Source: Perlabentimonas sp034003245 (GTDB lineage: Bacteria; Bacteroidota; Bacteroidia; Bacteroidales; Tenuifilaceae). Taken from it: DNA of 64,000 bases. The position numbers and the translations under genes are program-made. Below, in pieces: positions 1 through 8,673 of this stretch. The stretch is taken from the NCBI GenBank assembly GCA_034003245.1, contig JAVEYY010000015.1, forward strand, positions 28,492 to 92,491. The letters run 5' to 3'. The notes under the pieces are model-generated. The model saw only the letters and a list, made by a program, of their open reading frames with translations, was not told where the DNA came from and did not search any database. Every line of letters begins with the position of its first letter. Position 1 is the stretch's first letter.

Positions 1-510
1 GGTAACGCTTCCAAGGGCAATTTCGGGTATTCCAACGGTAACGTAGGAAAGTGGTTTGCGGGTTTGCGAGTCGAGCACGCGCCCACTTACAGAATAGAAG
101 CGGGTTGTGTCAGGCGATTCTCTCCCCAATAACAGTGTATCGACCCTAGTATTCGTGAAAATCAATATATGCCGGTCAATTACCCTGAATCCGAGTGTTG
201 AGTCGGCTAATATTTGGCCAAGAGCCTTGCGGAGAGGTATGCTGGTAATATTTGTTCTAATTCTGCGATCGCTATCAACCAGCTTGCTGTCGTATGCAAA
301 AAGATATCCAATGCTATCGGTAAGCTGATTCAGGGCTTGGTAAACTGTCGTCCTTTGTTTAGGAAGAGTAACCTTTTTATCAAAAATTTCATCTCTAATT
401 CCCTGTCCTAGTACTTGCGAAGGTCTTACGATACATAGAAACAACAGTCCCAAGAAGATTGGAAATGCATATAATGACGATCTAACATTATGATAATTAC
501 TCGCTACCAT
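1..510 (-). CDS. STN / carboxypeptidase-regulatory-like protein, probable TonB-dependent receptor (N-terminal 170 residues)
   Basis: The frame is open from an ATG at 510 to the window edge, so the gene is partial only because it leaves the window. Residues 1-37 form a signal peptide with a hydrophobic core ending near VLGQG. Residues about 45-115 look like a secretin/TonB short N-terminal (STN) domain (VTLPKQRTTVYQAL...IGYLFAYDSKL). Residues from about 138 begin a carboxypeptidase-regulatory-like fold (YSVSGRVLDSQTRKPLSYVTV). This order is typical of SusC-like TonB-dependent receptors that signal to a FecR anti-sigma factor; STN plus carboxypeptidase-regulatory proteins without a barrel also exist, and the rest is out of view. 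It overlaps the end of fecR by 14 nt, so the two are probably translationally coupled. The sigma-FecR-receptor order is the usual Bacteroidetes trans-envelope signalling arrangement. Confidence 0.8.
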   Translation of the reverse strand, partial: MVASNYHNVRSSLYAFPIFLGLLFLCIVRPSQVLGQGIRDEIFDKKVTLPKQRTTVYQALNQLTDSIGYLFAYDSKLVDSDRRIRTNITSIPLRKALGQILADSTLGFRVIDRHILIFTNTRVDTLLLGRESPDTTRFYSVSGRVLDSQTRKPLSYVTVGIPEIALGSVT

Positions 511-1507
511 CTATTGGCTGCCGCAGGGTTATTGTATTAGCATCAAATTCCGACTCTAACCCAAGGGTGGCGCAAATAACCTCAACCATTGAGGGTACAG
601 AGTTATTCAAAAAGGTTACAGTGAGTTTTCGGGATTCAATTCCGGGCGTACCAATAAGAATATTCACGCCGTAGGTTTTGTTTATTATATTAACTATGGC
701 TGCCAGCTGCTCGTCCTTAAACTGGAAACGCTGGTTTAAAAATTTCTTTGATGGATCAATCAGCCCTGCAGACCTTGTTAGCTTGTTGTTTACAAGAGTA
801 ATCCTATCGCCAGCTTGGGCAATTACACCAGAAACGTTATCGGCCTTGGACGAAACATTGACTGTACCCGTTTCGACCACAACCTCAAAATCGGCGTTTT
901 CCAATGCTTTTACAGTAAATGAAGTTCCAAGAACCTTCACCATAGCGTTTTGGGTTTCAATCTCAAAAGGAAGATTGGCATTAGAGGTTACCTCAAAAAA
1001 GGCTTCGCCCTTTAGAAAAATCTCTCTATTGCTCTTGCCAAATCGCTTGCCATACTTTAGTGTTGAGTTTGCCTCAAGGAAAACTATACTCCCATCGGCA
1101 AGAGTATGAACAAGGGTGCTTGTATCGGACGATGATTGGATGGTAATGTTTCCAGTAAATGCTGTTGTAAGGTAAACAGAACTCACAATAAGAATAACGG
1201 CAACGGCAGCAACCCACTGAACCCAGCTATGCCTGTACAGAGGAACAGTAGCTCTTTGCTGATTCAAAAGGGTCTCGCTCTCGAGTTTTGCCTGCAAGTT
1301 TTGCCAAGCTTGGTCTACATTTGGTGTTTTCACTTTGGTATTACCTATTTGTTTCCAATCGTTCTTCATCATTTCGAGTAATGCATAATTATCGGTATGG
1401 CTTTTCACCATAGTCTCGAATGCTTCAACCTCCGATGGCGACATCTCACCAGCGATATACTTTGCTATGGCATTGCAATCCTTTGGTATGTCTAAGCTCA
1501 GTTTCAT
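497..1507 (-). CDS. FecR family anti-sigma factor
   Basis: A 336-residue FecR-type anti-sigma regulator that would hold the neighbouring ECF sigma factor inactive until an outer-membrane receptor signals. The N-terminal cytoplasmic part (about 1-92) contains the common motif NVDQAWQNLQAKL. One transmembrane segment lies near residues 95-116 (WVQWVAAVAVILIVSSVYL). A periplasmic FecR domain follows (about 125-235, including LADGSIVFLEANSTLKYGKR and GEAFFEV), and then a DUF4974-like C-terminal domain (about 260-330, FKDEQLAAIVNIINKTYGV). It starts 13 nt after the sigma gene ends and overlaps the receptor-like gene. The family assignment is firm; the partner receptor is inferred from adjacency. 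Confidence 0.95.
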   Translation of the reverse strand: MKLSLDIPKDCNAIAKYIAGEMSPSEVEAFETMVKSHTDNYALLEMMKNDWKQIGNTKVKTPNVDQAWQNLQAKLESETLLNQQRATVPLYRHSWVQWVAAVAVILIVSSVYLTTAFTGNITIQSSSDTSTLVHTLADGSIVFLEANSTLKYGKRFGKSNREIFLKGEAFFEVTSNANLPFEIETQNAMVKVLGTSFTVKALENADFEVVVETGTVNVSSKADNVSGVIAQAGDRITLVNNKLTRSAGLIDPSKKFLNQRFQFKDEQLAAIVNIINKTYGVNILIGTPGIESRKLTVTFLNNSVPSMVEVICATLGLESEFDANTITLRQPIDGSE

Positions 1508-1520
1508 GGTATGTTGGTTG

Positions 1521-2075
1521 TTAGCAAGGTATTTGATTATATTGTTTCAGGTTTAGCCTGAAAAGCTTAAGGGCTTTGCCCATGTTGGCCTCCACTGTTT
1601 TCACCGACACGGATAATTTTTCGGCAATCTCAGCATATTTCAATCCATCAAAGCGGCTCATCACAAAAATCTCGCGACATCTTTCGGGGAGTTGATCAAG
1701 GGTTTTTTCGATTATTTCGGTTAACTCCTCCGTTTCAATCTCCTGCGATGCTTCAGGCGTTTCTGTTAAATTTTCTACTTGCAGCTCTCGAGAATACTTT
1801 TCTTTTACTGCGTTATGCTCAATTGACTTTAGGCATCTGTTTTTTGTTGCCTGATAGAGGTAGGATTTAAGTGATGTTTTCACCTCAATTCGCCCCCTGT
1901 TTTTCCAGTAACTATAGAATAGGTCCTGTACAATCTCCTCGGCAGCATCCATATCCTTTAGGTACTTAAATGCATAGTGGCATAAATCAGCATACAGCTT
2001 GCGAAAGAGTTTTTCAAACTCCTTAATATTCCCCTGCTGAATTTTCCGATGCGAGAAGCTTACGACAAGACCCAT
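1521..2075 (-). CDS. RNA polymerase ECF sigma-70 factor
   Basis: A 184-residue extracytoplasmic-function sigma factor of the Bacteroidetes-expanded type. Region 2 is at about 20-90 (FEKLFRKLYADLCHYAFKYL, AAEEIVQDLFYSYWKNR, SYLYQATKNRCL). Region 4 is at about 125-178 (LPERCREIFVMSRFDGLKYAEIAEKLSVSVKTVEANMGKAL), with a clear helix-turn-helix. It is followed directly by fecR and the receptor-like gene, so it probably drives that operon or other receptor operons. A TATCTTTG -7 element (minus strand, 2096-2103) lies 20 nt upstream of the ATG, which supports this start. Confidence 0.96.
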   Translation of the reverse strand: MGLVVSFSHRKIQQGNIKEFEKLFRKLYADLCHYAFKYLKDMDAAEEIVQDLFYSYWKNRGRIEVKTSLKSYLYQATKNRCLKSIEHNAVKEKYSRELQVENLTETPEASQEIETEELTEIIEKTLDQLPERCREIFVMSRFDGLKYAEIAEKLSVSVKTVEANMGKALKLFRLNLKQYNQIPC

Positions 2076-2095
2076 GCTTTTGTGCTATTTATGGC

Positions 2096-2103
2096 CAAAG
2101 ATA
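2096..2103 (-). promoter_or_regulatory. Bacteroidetes-type -7 element upstream of the ECF sigma gene
   Basis: On the minus strand the sequence is TATCTTTG, matching the Bacteroidetes TANNTTTG -7 consensus, 20 nt before the sigma ATG at 2075. No clear TTTG -33 box lies at the right distance, so only half the promoter is supported. Confidence 0.45.
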
Positions 2104-2133
2104 TGTAAAAATGATCAACTTTTGCTGAACAAC

Positions 2134-2171
2134 CCAACGCTGTCCAGCGGTTTTTAGCTGCACAGCGTTGG
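2134..2171. other. Inverted repeat between the 422-residue gene and the sigma gene
   Basis: A 10-bp perfect stem (CCAACGCTGT / ACAGCGTTGG) closes a loop that has its own CAGC/GCTG pairing. It lies just past the stop of the upstream minus-strand gene. There is no T-run on either side, so it is a weak terminator candidate or an RNA-stabilising hairpin. Confidence 0.4.
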
Positions 2172-2187
2172 TGTTGATTAGGCTGGA

Positions 2188-3456
2188 TTAGTTCTGTAAT
2201 CTTTTCAACCTTTTGCCATAGCGCTTAATGGCATCTTGTATCGATTCTTCGGGCTTAATATAGTTGTGTTCTCCCCAGAAATCCACATCGTTGAAATCTT
2301 GAACCGCATCGGCCAGAATTTGGCTAGGCCTAAAGCTTTCGCGTGCTGTAAAGCGGGTTGCATTCTCTAGATCCCTATCGGTGATAGCCATTTCGGCCAC
2401 AACAGTATAGCTGGTGTTGAATATCCGGCGGCTCCAGTTGGCTCTAAAGGCTAACTCATTGCGCACATAGTTAAGGTAGTACTTACCGCCATGTTCCGAG
2501 TAGGTTACGTAATAGCTGGTGCTGGTTGGTGTGAATTTTACACCTCGGGGTTTGCGCAGGATAAAGAGCTTGGCTGCCTCCTCTTTGTCGTCGAGATTAA
2601 GGCTGAATTGGGCGTGAGTAATCGCCAGGTTCCTTGTGTCGATGTATAATCGGCCGTAGTAAAGGGGCACTGTTACCGAGCTTTTTTGAGCAAACTTGAT
2701 TACGTAGCTAATCTTGTTGTCGATGGTAACCACATCCTCCAGGGTAAAGTCGTAAAGGCTGGTGAAATCATCGTAGAAAATCACCTCGGGGTTCTTTGCT
2801 ATATCAAGCAGTAACGATACGCTAGGTCCTCCTTGAAGTTTTACAGCTAATGTATCAGCCTTTTTCACGTTGGCACTTTTCCGTCCCTTGTAAACCTTTG
2901 CCCTATCGGCTCCTCCTGTTGACTTGTACGATGCCTTATAGATATCAACTACGGCTTCGGAGATAGAGATATAGTCGCGGCGCTGCTTAATGGTCTCGCG
3001 GTAGAATCCGGTAAACATATTGGGCTTATCGCTGTAGTTAAACTGCACCTTTCTAATCGCATCCTGAACAATCTTTGCAGGATCTTCGGGCCTAACGGTT
3101 ACCTCGTCGATCTGAACTGAGGCAGGATCGAGCTTTACCACCACGTTATCGCCTTTAAGGTTATCAATTGGCATCCTTCTCGATTTGTAGCCCAGGTGGG
3201 TGAATTCCACCTCGGTTGCAATAACATCTCGGCCTATCTTAAGCGTATACTCTCCCTCGCTGTTGGTTACAGTCCCAATATGGGTTCCAGGTACAGTAAC
3301 GTAGGCAAAGTTGAGGGTGTTGTTGGTCTTCGCATCTTTTAGCTGACCGTTAAGGGTCAGAAAACCGTTGCCATTTTGTCCCATCACGGGGCTCAAAATC
3401 AGCATGAGCAGTGCGAACGCGCCCATTTTTTGGAGATAACTAGCAATTTTTTTCAT
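2188..3456 (-). CDS. Secreted carboxypeptidase-like regulatory domain protein
   Basis: A 422-residue exported protein. Residues 1-26 are a signal peptide (ALLMLILSPVMGQ). Residues about 33-118 form a carboxypeptidase-D regulatory-like beta-sandwich (LNGQLKDAKTNNTLNFAYVTV...GTVTNSEGEYTLKI). The remaining 300 residues are beta-rich, with repeated tyrosine-containing strands and no catalytic motif I recognise; the layout resembles Bacteroidetes proteins annotated only as carboxypeptidase-like regulatory domain-containing, some of which are DUF5686-like outer-membrane proteins. It ends 112 nt before the sigma gene and is probably a separate transcript. Its substrate or partner is unknown. Confidence 0.8.
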   Translation of the reverse strand: MKKIASYLQKMGAFALLMLILSPVMGQNGNGFLTLNGQLKDAKTNNTLNFAYVTVPGTHIGTVTNSEGEYTLKIGRDVIATEVEFTHLGYKSRRMPIDNLKGDNVVVKLDPASVQIDEVTVRPEDPAKIVQDAIRKVQFNYSDKPNMFTGFYRETIKQRRDYISISEAVVDIYKASYKSTGGADRAKVYKGRKSANVKKADTLAVKLQGGPSVSLLLDIAKNPEVIFYDDFTSLYDFTLEDVVTIDNKISYVIKFAQKSSVTVPLYYGRLYIDTRNLAITHAQFSLNLDDKEEAAKLFILRKPRGVKFTPTSTSYYVTYSEHGGKYYLNYVRNELAFRANWSRRIFNTSYTVVAEMAITDRDLENATRFTARESFRPSQILADAVQDFNDVDFWGEHNYIKPEESIQDAIKRYGKRLKRLQN

Positions 3457-3779
3457 GGCAATTTTTATTTAAGGGTTAATATTTGCATTATTCATACCTA
3501 TGACCCTTTTCGAGCAATTTACCCTACTGTTAAAAATGATTTTTTTTGATTAAAAAGTTAGTACACCTGATTATCAGCGGAAAACAAATGGAGTTTCAAA
3601 TGCTAAAGGACTACTATGGAGAATATTGGCACACATTCTGTTAAGTTAAGTTCCATATTCTTGAGGCTGGGAGTTCTTCAGGATTTTGTATTTTTGTAGA
3701 ATTGATTTGGTTATTGAGGGCGATATTCTCTTTAGGAGTTTAGCTTGAGGATCGAAAACCTAGAGCCATTATAAGAGTT
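3457..3779. other. Divergent intergenic region with a probable promoter for the rightward gene
   Basis: 323 AT-rich bases separate divergently transcribed genes. A TATTTTTG -7 element on the plus strand at 3689-3696 could serve the gene starting at 3780. Its nearest upstream TTG is 25 nt away, longer than the usual 19-20. I saw no RNA gene or coding remnant. Confidence 0.35.
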
Positions 3780-4409
3780 ATGAAGATAATAACATTTGGA
3801 TCGTATTTATTTTTGTTGATATGGATAAATCCAAGTGTTGGATATGGCCAGATTTTACCCGATAGCCTTTATAAAAATCAATCCGATACTACCAGTCAGG
3901 TTGAGTTTAAAAAGTCAAAAATCACCCCGGGAGTTCCCTCAAAATTCGATTGGATAAAGCTGCTCGATGGAACTGAGATGGAGGTGGAAGTTCGCCGGAT
4001 TTCGGAAAAGTATGTATTCTACTCACAACCCGGAAATATGGATACCGACTGGATTGACTGGCGAAAGGTGCAAACCATCTACTACCGAACCGGGGGCGTT
4101 GAACAGATGAGTTCTAGGGTAACCGAGATTAGGAATGTTAAGGATTGGCGCGAAATTGAGCTTACCAAAAATGCCAGCGATGTTGATGGTTTGATTAAAA
4201 TCGACAACCTTGATGTGCGCCTTGAGGCCACCAGCAACCAACATTACAGAAGCGTGCAAGCTCTTGAACGCAGCGCCGAATCCGTACTTCGTAGGCAAGC
4301 GGCACTTATTAATGCCGATATTGTTCTAATCATTAGAGTTAACCATATAAGAGCATACGGCGACGCCCCCGTAGTAAACATGGTTGGTGAAGCGTACCGC
4401 AAGAAATAG
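3780..4409 (+). CDS. Exported protein of unknown function
   Basis: A 209-residue protein I cannot assign to a named family. Residues 1-23 form a signal peptide (SYLFLLIWINPSVGYGQ). The central part (about 58-110) has the pattern WIKLLDGTEMEVEVRRISEKYVFY followed by WRKVQTIYYRTG, a small beta domain seen in several Bacteroidetes periplasmic proteins. The C-terminal third is helical and ends in a short strand pair. It stands alone, convergent with the acyltransferase gene whose stop is only 8 nt away. Confidence 0.7.
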   Translation: MKIITFGSYLFLLIWINPSVGYGQILPDSLYKNQSDTTSQVEFKKSKITPGVPSKFDWIKLLDGTEMEVEVRRISEKYVFYSQPGNMDTDWIDWRKVQTIYYRTGGVEQMSSRVTEIRNVKDWREIELTKNASDVDGLIKIDNLDVRLEATSNQHYRSVQALERSAESVLRRQAALINADIVLIIRVNHIRAYGDAPVVNMVGEAYRKK

Positions 4410-4417
4410 TCCCTGAG

Positions 4418-5800
4418 TTAGTTTACTCTATGGAACTCGGAATCGTCTTTAAAGTTAATAATCTTCCAAAGTTGATTTTTAATGCTCTCATGCAACTCGT
4501 ACAATCGCTTACTCCTCTTGGACTTAACGGTTTTGAAGTAGATTTCCCTAAACCTGTGGCCAATTAGTGTTGCCCATTTTTTCCACTCAAAGAAAACGTA
4601 GAAACACAACGGCAGAGTTATGGCATAGACCAGAGTGTATATAAAACTCCCCGAAATAACGGCAAATACAATAATTTGTATCAGGTGAAATAAAGGGGTT
4701 AACAGAAGTCCAAGCGTAAACCTAACGCTGCTGATGAACTGTAGGTCGAGAAACTTTTTGCTTATCAACTTCGATATCCCAACGGGCAGCATTATGTTTA
4801 TAAATGAGTAGATAAACAGGGGTAGCAAAACAAGTAACGAAAGCATGATTGGAACAATTGCTGTAGCCTCACTTTGCGACATTGGGAATAGGGTTGGCTT
4901 AAGTCCCCTTCGATTTAGCAGGAGTCTGTACTCCAAAGCATCGGCAGCCAGCAGAAGGAAATCATCATCTAACTCCTTTTTAAAGTTGTTTATGCGTTCA
5001 ATTATTATCTGCTGAGCATCTACTGCATTGGGGTGGTTTTGGGGGAGTTTCATTCGCCTCAGGTAATCTGTAGTAAAACCATCAATAATTACCTTGTATA
5101 CTGAATAATACTTCTCGTCTTCAATGTCAACCATCTCGGCCTTAATGCCTTTCTCCAAATTGTTTATCAGCATATTGTAAGCCTTGGCCGAGTTTTCCTT
5201 ATAAATTTTCATGAAAGGAGCAATACCCATTGGCGTACCAAAACGAATGTGTAGTCCGCTTCCCACTTTAATATAGTCGGTGTAATCGAGACCTACAGGC
5301 ACAATTTGAATGTCGAGCGATTCATCGCAAGCCTCCTCGGCCTGTAATGCAATTCGGGCAACACCCTTTTTAAGCGGCCTAAGCCGCTTTTGATCTCCAT
5401 GATTGCCCTCGGGCAATATCACCAGCCCATTCTTATTCTTAAGTACGTCGATGGTTTTATTGAAAATCTCGTCGTTTTTCTGCAGGTTACCATACCCGTC
5501 GCGCATTCGGTAAACGGGCATAATCTTTATAAAAGTTAGAATCTTGCTAAGCAAAGGCTTATTGAAGATATCAGCGCGAGCCAAAAATACAGGTTGCCAT
5601 GTTCTTACGCACAGTACAGCTAGCGCATCCATCAGTGCATTCTGATGATTTGGTGCAAAAATCAGCGTTTTGTCTTTCGGAAGGCTATTTAGTCCCGATA
5701 CGGTTGTTCTAAAGTAAAAGTGAAATCCCCAATCAACATAATGCTTTAAAAGGAAGTAGGCTAAGGACCATTGCTCAACCTTATCTCTGGTAGTTGGCAT
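4418..5800 (-). CDS. 1-acyl-glycerol-phosphate acyltransferase-like membrane protein
   Basis: A 460-residue PlsC-like acyltransferase, presumably transferring an acyl chain to a (lyso)phospholipid precursor at the inner membrane. The acyltransferase domain covers about residues 25-235: the catalytic block is NHQNALMDAL, the substrate-binding block is ILPEGNHGDQ, and a third block is IQIVPVGLDY. The His and Asp of the first block are five residues apart rather than the textbook four. The C-terminal part (about 305-420) has about four hydrophobic segments that plain PlsC lacks. It lies 26 nt downstream of the BASS-type transporter gene and may be co-transcribed with it. Confidence 0.85.
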   Translation of the reverse strand: MPTTRDKVEQWSLAYFLLKHYVDWGFHFYFRTTVSGLNSLPKDKTLIFAPNHQNALMDALAVLCVRTWQPVFLARADIFNKPLLSKILTFIKIMPVYRMRDGYGNLQKNDEIFNKTIDVLKNKNGLVILPEGNHGDQKRLRPLKKGVARIALQAEEACDESLDIQIVPVGLDYTDYIKVGSGLHIRFGTPMGIAPFMKIYKENSAKAYNMLINNLEKGIKAEMVDIEDEKYYSVYKVIIDGFTTDYLRRMKLPQNHPNAVDAQQIIIERINNFKKELDDDFLLLAADALEYRLLLNRRGLKPTLFPMSQSEATAIVPIMLSLLVLLPLFIYSFINIMLPVGISKLISKKFLDLQFISSVRFTLGLLLTPLFHLIQIIVFAVISGSFIYTLVYAITLPLCFYVFFEWKKWATLIGHRFREIYFKTVKSKRSKRLYELHESIKNQLWKIINFKDDSEFHRVN

Positions 5801-5826
5801 AAAAATCTATTTTAATATCAAAATAC

Positions 5827-7212
5827 TTATTCTCTTATTATCGGTTTTCTACTCCAGAACGAGGCCACCAGTAAACCCGAAATGATGTGCCATATTCCCC
5901 ACCAGGCAGCAATAAAGGCCATGCCACCTAGGCCATCGAAAAGATTTGGATTGAATATCAGTACCAATCCAAGCCCTGAGTTTTGGATACCCGTTTCGAT
6001 GGTAAGCGTGCGCCTATCGGTCTTGGGCAGACCAAACAACGTGGCCAGTGAGAATCCTGTAGTAAGGGCTAGTAGATTATGAATGAAAACAATTAACAGA
6101 ATAAAGTGGATATAATCGAGAAAGAACTGAAAGTTAGACGCAAAAGCGGCCAGGATAAACCCCATAAACGCTAGCAGCGAAAACCACTTTAGGGGTTTTA
6201 TTATCTTACTAGTAATTACTGGGAACTTATGGGCAAACCAGGTACCCAAAACAATGGGAATACCCAGCAGGATAAAAACGGTTTGCATCATCTCCCATAC
6301 ATCTATCTTAATGGGAACCACCATATCGGCTGTTCCTGAGTATAGATTACCCCAAAAGGCGAAGTTGAGTGGAGTGAGTATTATGGCCGAGAGGGTTGCA
6401 AAAGCGGTGAGGCTAACCGATAACTCAATATTAGCCTTAGATAGCGATGATATAAAGTTCGAGATATTTCCTCCGGGACAGGCCGCTACCAGAATCATGC
6501 CCAGCGCCACGCTAGGTGTTGGCTTAAGAATAATTACCAGTAGAAATGTGAGGGCAGGCAGAGCAATAAATTGAGATATCACGCCAATGATAGCCGATTT
6601 GGGCTTACGTATAATTTCCTTAAAGTGCTTCAGTTTAATCTCTAGCGCAACCCCAAACATAATAAATGCCAGCGTGATATTCATAAAAAGGAGTCCGCCC
6701 TTACTGAAATTTAGCCTAATCCAGTCGAGTATCTCCATTTCAATTTTAATGTGCATCTCCACTTCACGAACTTTACCTTCCTTTAGTTCAACGCGATGGC
6801 GGTCGGAGAAATATAGATCCACTCCGGGCTCATTGAGGGTTGGCGAGCCGGCATTCTGAAGCACCTCTTCGCGGCTCATTCCTATCCTTAGCCGCGATAT
6901 GGGCTTCTGTTCCTTATGTTTTCGTTCGCTCCTGGTTGTGGGTTTTATCTCTTGTTTTATTCTGATGTCAATAACCTCGTTATCGGAAATGACAACCTGA
7001 TCGAGGTTGTAGAAAAACCGTTCCACCTCAATAAACTTTGTGGGATCTCCGGCAACTTGCACAACCTGGGCAGAATCCATGCCTACAGAAATTTTTTCTA
7101 TCAACTTGTGGTAATTCTTCGCCATCATGCTATTGGGCATTATCACCAGCATAATCAGCAAAACGCCGCACAGTATGGAACCAGAATAAAGTGTAAAGCT
7201 GCATTTTTTCAT
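5827..7212 (-). CDS. Bile acid:sodium symporter (BASS) family transporter with two N-terminal BamE/SmpA-like repeats
   Basis: A 461-residue protein whose C-terminal 300 residues are a BASS/ASBT-type secondary transporter: many hydrophobic helices and the family signature ILVAACPGGNISNFISSLSKAN. Ordinary members are about 300-330 residues. Here residues 1-31 are a signal or first membrane segment, and residues about 36-85 and 105-155 are two copies of a small domain. The copies share the pattern xxxGMxxxxVxxxAGxPT (ISVGMDSAQVVQVAGDPTKF; LRIGMSREEVLQNAGSPTLN), which resembles the SmpA/OmlA/BamE fold. The extra domains would face the periplasm. The substrate is unknown; organic anions, including pantoate or pyruvate, are used by relatives. 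It has its own start after the pgi terminator and probably shares a transcript with the acyltransferase. Confidence 0.88.
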   Translation of the reverse strand: MKKCSFTLYSGSILCGVLLIMLVIMPNSMMAKNYHKLIEKISVGMDSAQVVQVAGDPTKFIEVERFFYNLDQVVISDNEVIDIRIKQEIKPTTRSERKHKEQKPISRLRIGMSREEVLQNAGSPTLNEPGVDLYFSDRHRVELKEGKVREVEMHIKIEMEILDWIRLNFSKGGLLFMNITLAFIMFGVALEIKLKHFKEIIRKPKSAIIGVISQFIALPALTFLLVIILKPTPSVALGMILVAACPGGNISNFISSLSKANIELSVSLTAFATLSAIILTPLNFAFWGNLYSGTADMVVPIKIDVWEMMQTVFILLGIPIVLGTWFAHKFPVITSKIIKPLKWFSLLAFMGFILAAFASNFQFFLDYIHFILLIVFIHNLLALTTGFSLATLFGLPKTDRRTLTIETGIQNSGLGLVLIFNPNLFDGLGGMAFIAAWWGIWHIISGLLVASFWSRKPIIRE

Positions 7213-7248
7213 AATTCCGGGGTATAGGTTTATAAAGACCGCAAATTA

Positions 7249-7279
7249 TAAAAAAAAGGCAGAATTCTCATTCTGCCTT
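7249..7279 (-). terminator. Rho-independent terminator of pgi
   Basis: A 10-bp perfect stem (AAGGCAGAAT / ATTCTGCCTT, loop TCTC) is followed on the minus strand by a run of seven T, 20 nt past the pgi stop codon. Confidence 0.9.
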
Positions 7280-7299
7280 ATAAATATTATTGTTTGAGT

Positions 7300-8652
7300 C
7301 TAGTTGTCCTCACCTAAAATTTCGCGCAAGAGCTTTCCTTGCTCCTCAAACCCCTTCTTACCCAGAAGAGCAAACATGTTCTTCTTGTATGCCTCAACAC
7401 CAGGCTGATCGAATGGGTTTACACCTAATGTATAGCCACTCACAGCGCATGCCTTTTCAAAAAAGTAAATAAGGTATCCCAACCAGTACTCGCTTATTTC
7501 GGGAATTTGAACAACCATGTTTGGCACCTTGCCATCGATATGAGCCAGTGATGTTCCTAGCTGCGCCATGCGGTTCACTTCCGATAGCCTTTTACCAGCA
7601 ATATAATTGAGCTCGTCGAGATTTTCGGAATCCTGAGGGATTTCGAGTTTACGCTTGGCATTCTTAACTGAAATAACAGTCTCAAAAATCATCCTTTCGC
7701 CCTCCTGAATATACTGACCCATGGAGTGAAGATCGGTTGTAAAATCGACACCTGCAGGAAAAATTCCCTTGTTTTCTTTCCCTTCACTTTCGCCGTAAAG
7801 CTGTTTCCACCATTCTGTCAGAAAGTGAAGTTTTGGAGTGTAGTTCACCATTATCTCCACCTTATACCCATTCTTGTAGAGGGCATTACGCGCTACAGCG
7901 TACTGGCAAACGGGATTTGTCTCAAAAGTGGATTCCATTCCGGTAGCCAACTCTGCATCGGCAGCTCCTTTTACCAGGTTTTGAATATCGAAGCCTGCAA
8001 CCGCAATGGGGAGTAGGCCCACAGGAGTAAGCACCGAATAGCGACCTCCCACATCGTTGGGAATAATAAATGTTTTATAACCCTCCTGGGTGGCCAGCTG
8101 CCTTAGGGCCCCTTTCGATGAGTCGGTTATGGCAACTATTCGCTTAATGGCTTCGTCCTTGCCCACTTTCCCCTCGAGATGTTGCTTCAATAGCCTAAAG
8201 GCTATGGCGGGCTCGGTGGTTGTTCCCGATTTAGAAATAACAATTATTGAGTACGATTTTTTGTCGAGCATTTCGAGCAGCTCCGAGTGATACTCCTCGC
8301 AGATATTGTGTCCCGCAAATACTATACGGGGATTTCCCTGAGGAACCGCATCGGCAAATGAATGGTTTAGAGCATCAATTACCGCCTTCGCGCCAAGGTA
8401 CGATCCGCCAATACCAACTACAACAACCACTTCGCTTTTGCTGCGAAGATCTGTGGCCACATCGTTTAGTTGCTTAATATCCTCCTTGGTGATGGATGAT
8501 GGAAGCGACAACCAACCCAGGTAGTTACTGCCTTTACCTGTTCCTGCATGCAGCGTTTTTAGGCTCTGCTCTATGGTAGGTTGCAGGCTGAGGAGATCGT
8601 CCTGCGTGGCAAACTCAAATATATCCTCAATGTTAACGATTAATGTGCTCAT
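7300..8652 (-). CDS. pgi: Glucose-6-phosphate isomerase
   Basis: A 450-residue phosphoglucose isomerase, interconverting glucose-6-phosphate and fructose-6-phosphate. Recognisable blocks are the phosphate-binding VVVGIGGSYLGAKA, ISKSGTTTEPAIAFR, NDVGGRYSVLTPVGLLP and, near the C-terminus, GVNPFDQPGVEAYKKNMFALLG. The length suits the short bacterial class. It lies 21 nt downstream of gpsA and is the last gene of a lipoprotein-gpsA-pgi run closed by a strong terminator. Confidence 0.98.
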   Translation of the reverse strand: MSTLIVNIEDIFEFATQDDLLSLQPTIEQSLKTLHAGTGKGSNYLGWLSLPSSITKEDIKQLNDVATDLRSKSEVVVVVGIGGSYLGAKAVIDALNHSFADAVPQGNPRIVFAGHNICEEYHSELLEMLDKKSYSIIVISKSGTTTEPAIAFRLLKQHLEGKVGKDEAIKRIVAITDSSKGALRQLATQEGYKTFIIPNDVGGRYSVLTPVGLLPIAVAGFDIQNLVKGAADAELATGMESTFETNPVCQYAVARNALYKNGYKVEIMVNYTPKLHFLTEWWKQLYGESEGKENKGIFPAGVDFTTDLHSMGQYIQEGERMIFETVISVKNAKRKLEIPQDSENLDELNYIAGKRLSEVNRMAQLGTSLAHIDGKVPNMVVQIPEISEYWLGYLIYFFEKACAVSGYTLGVNPFDQPGVEAYKKNMFALLGKKGFEEQGKLLREILGEDN

Positions 8653-8673
8653 GATTAAATGGTTTTCTGAGTT

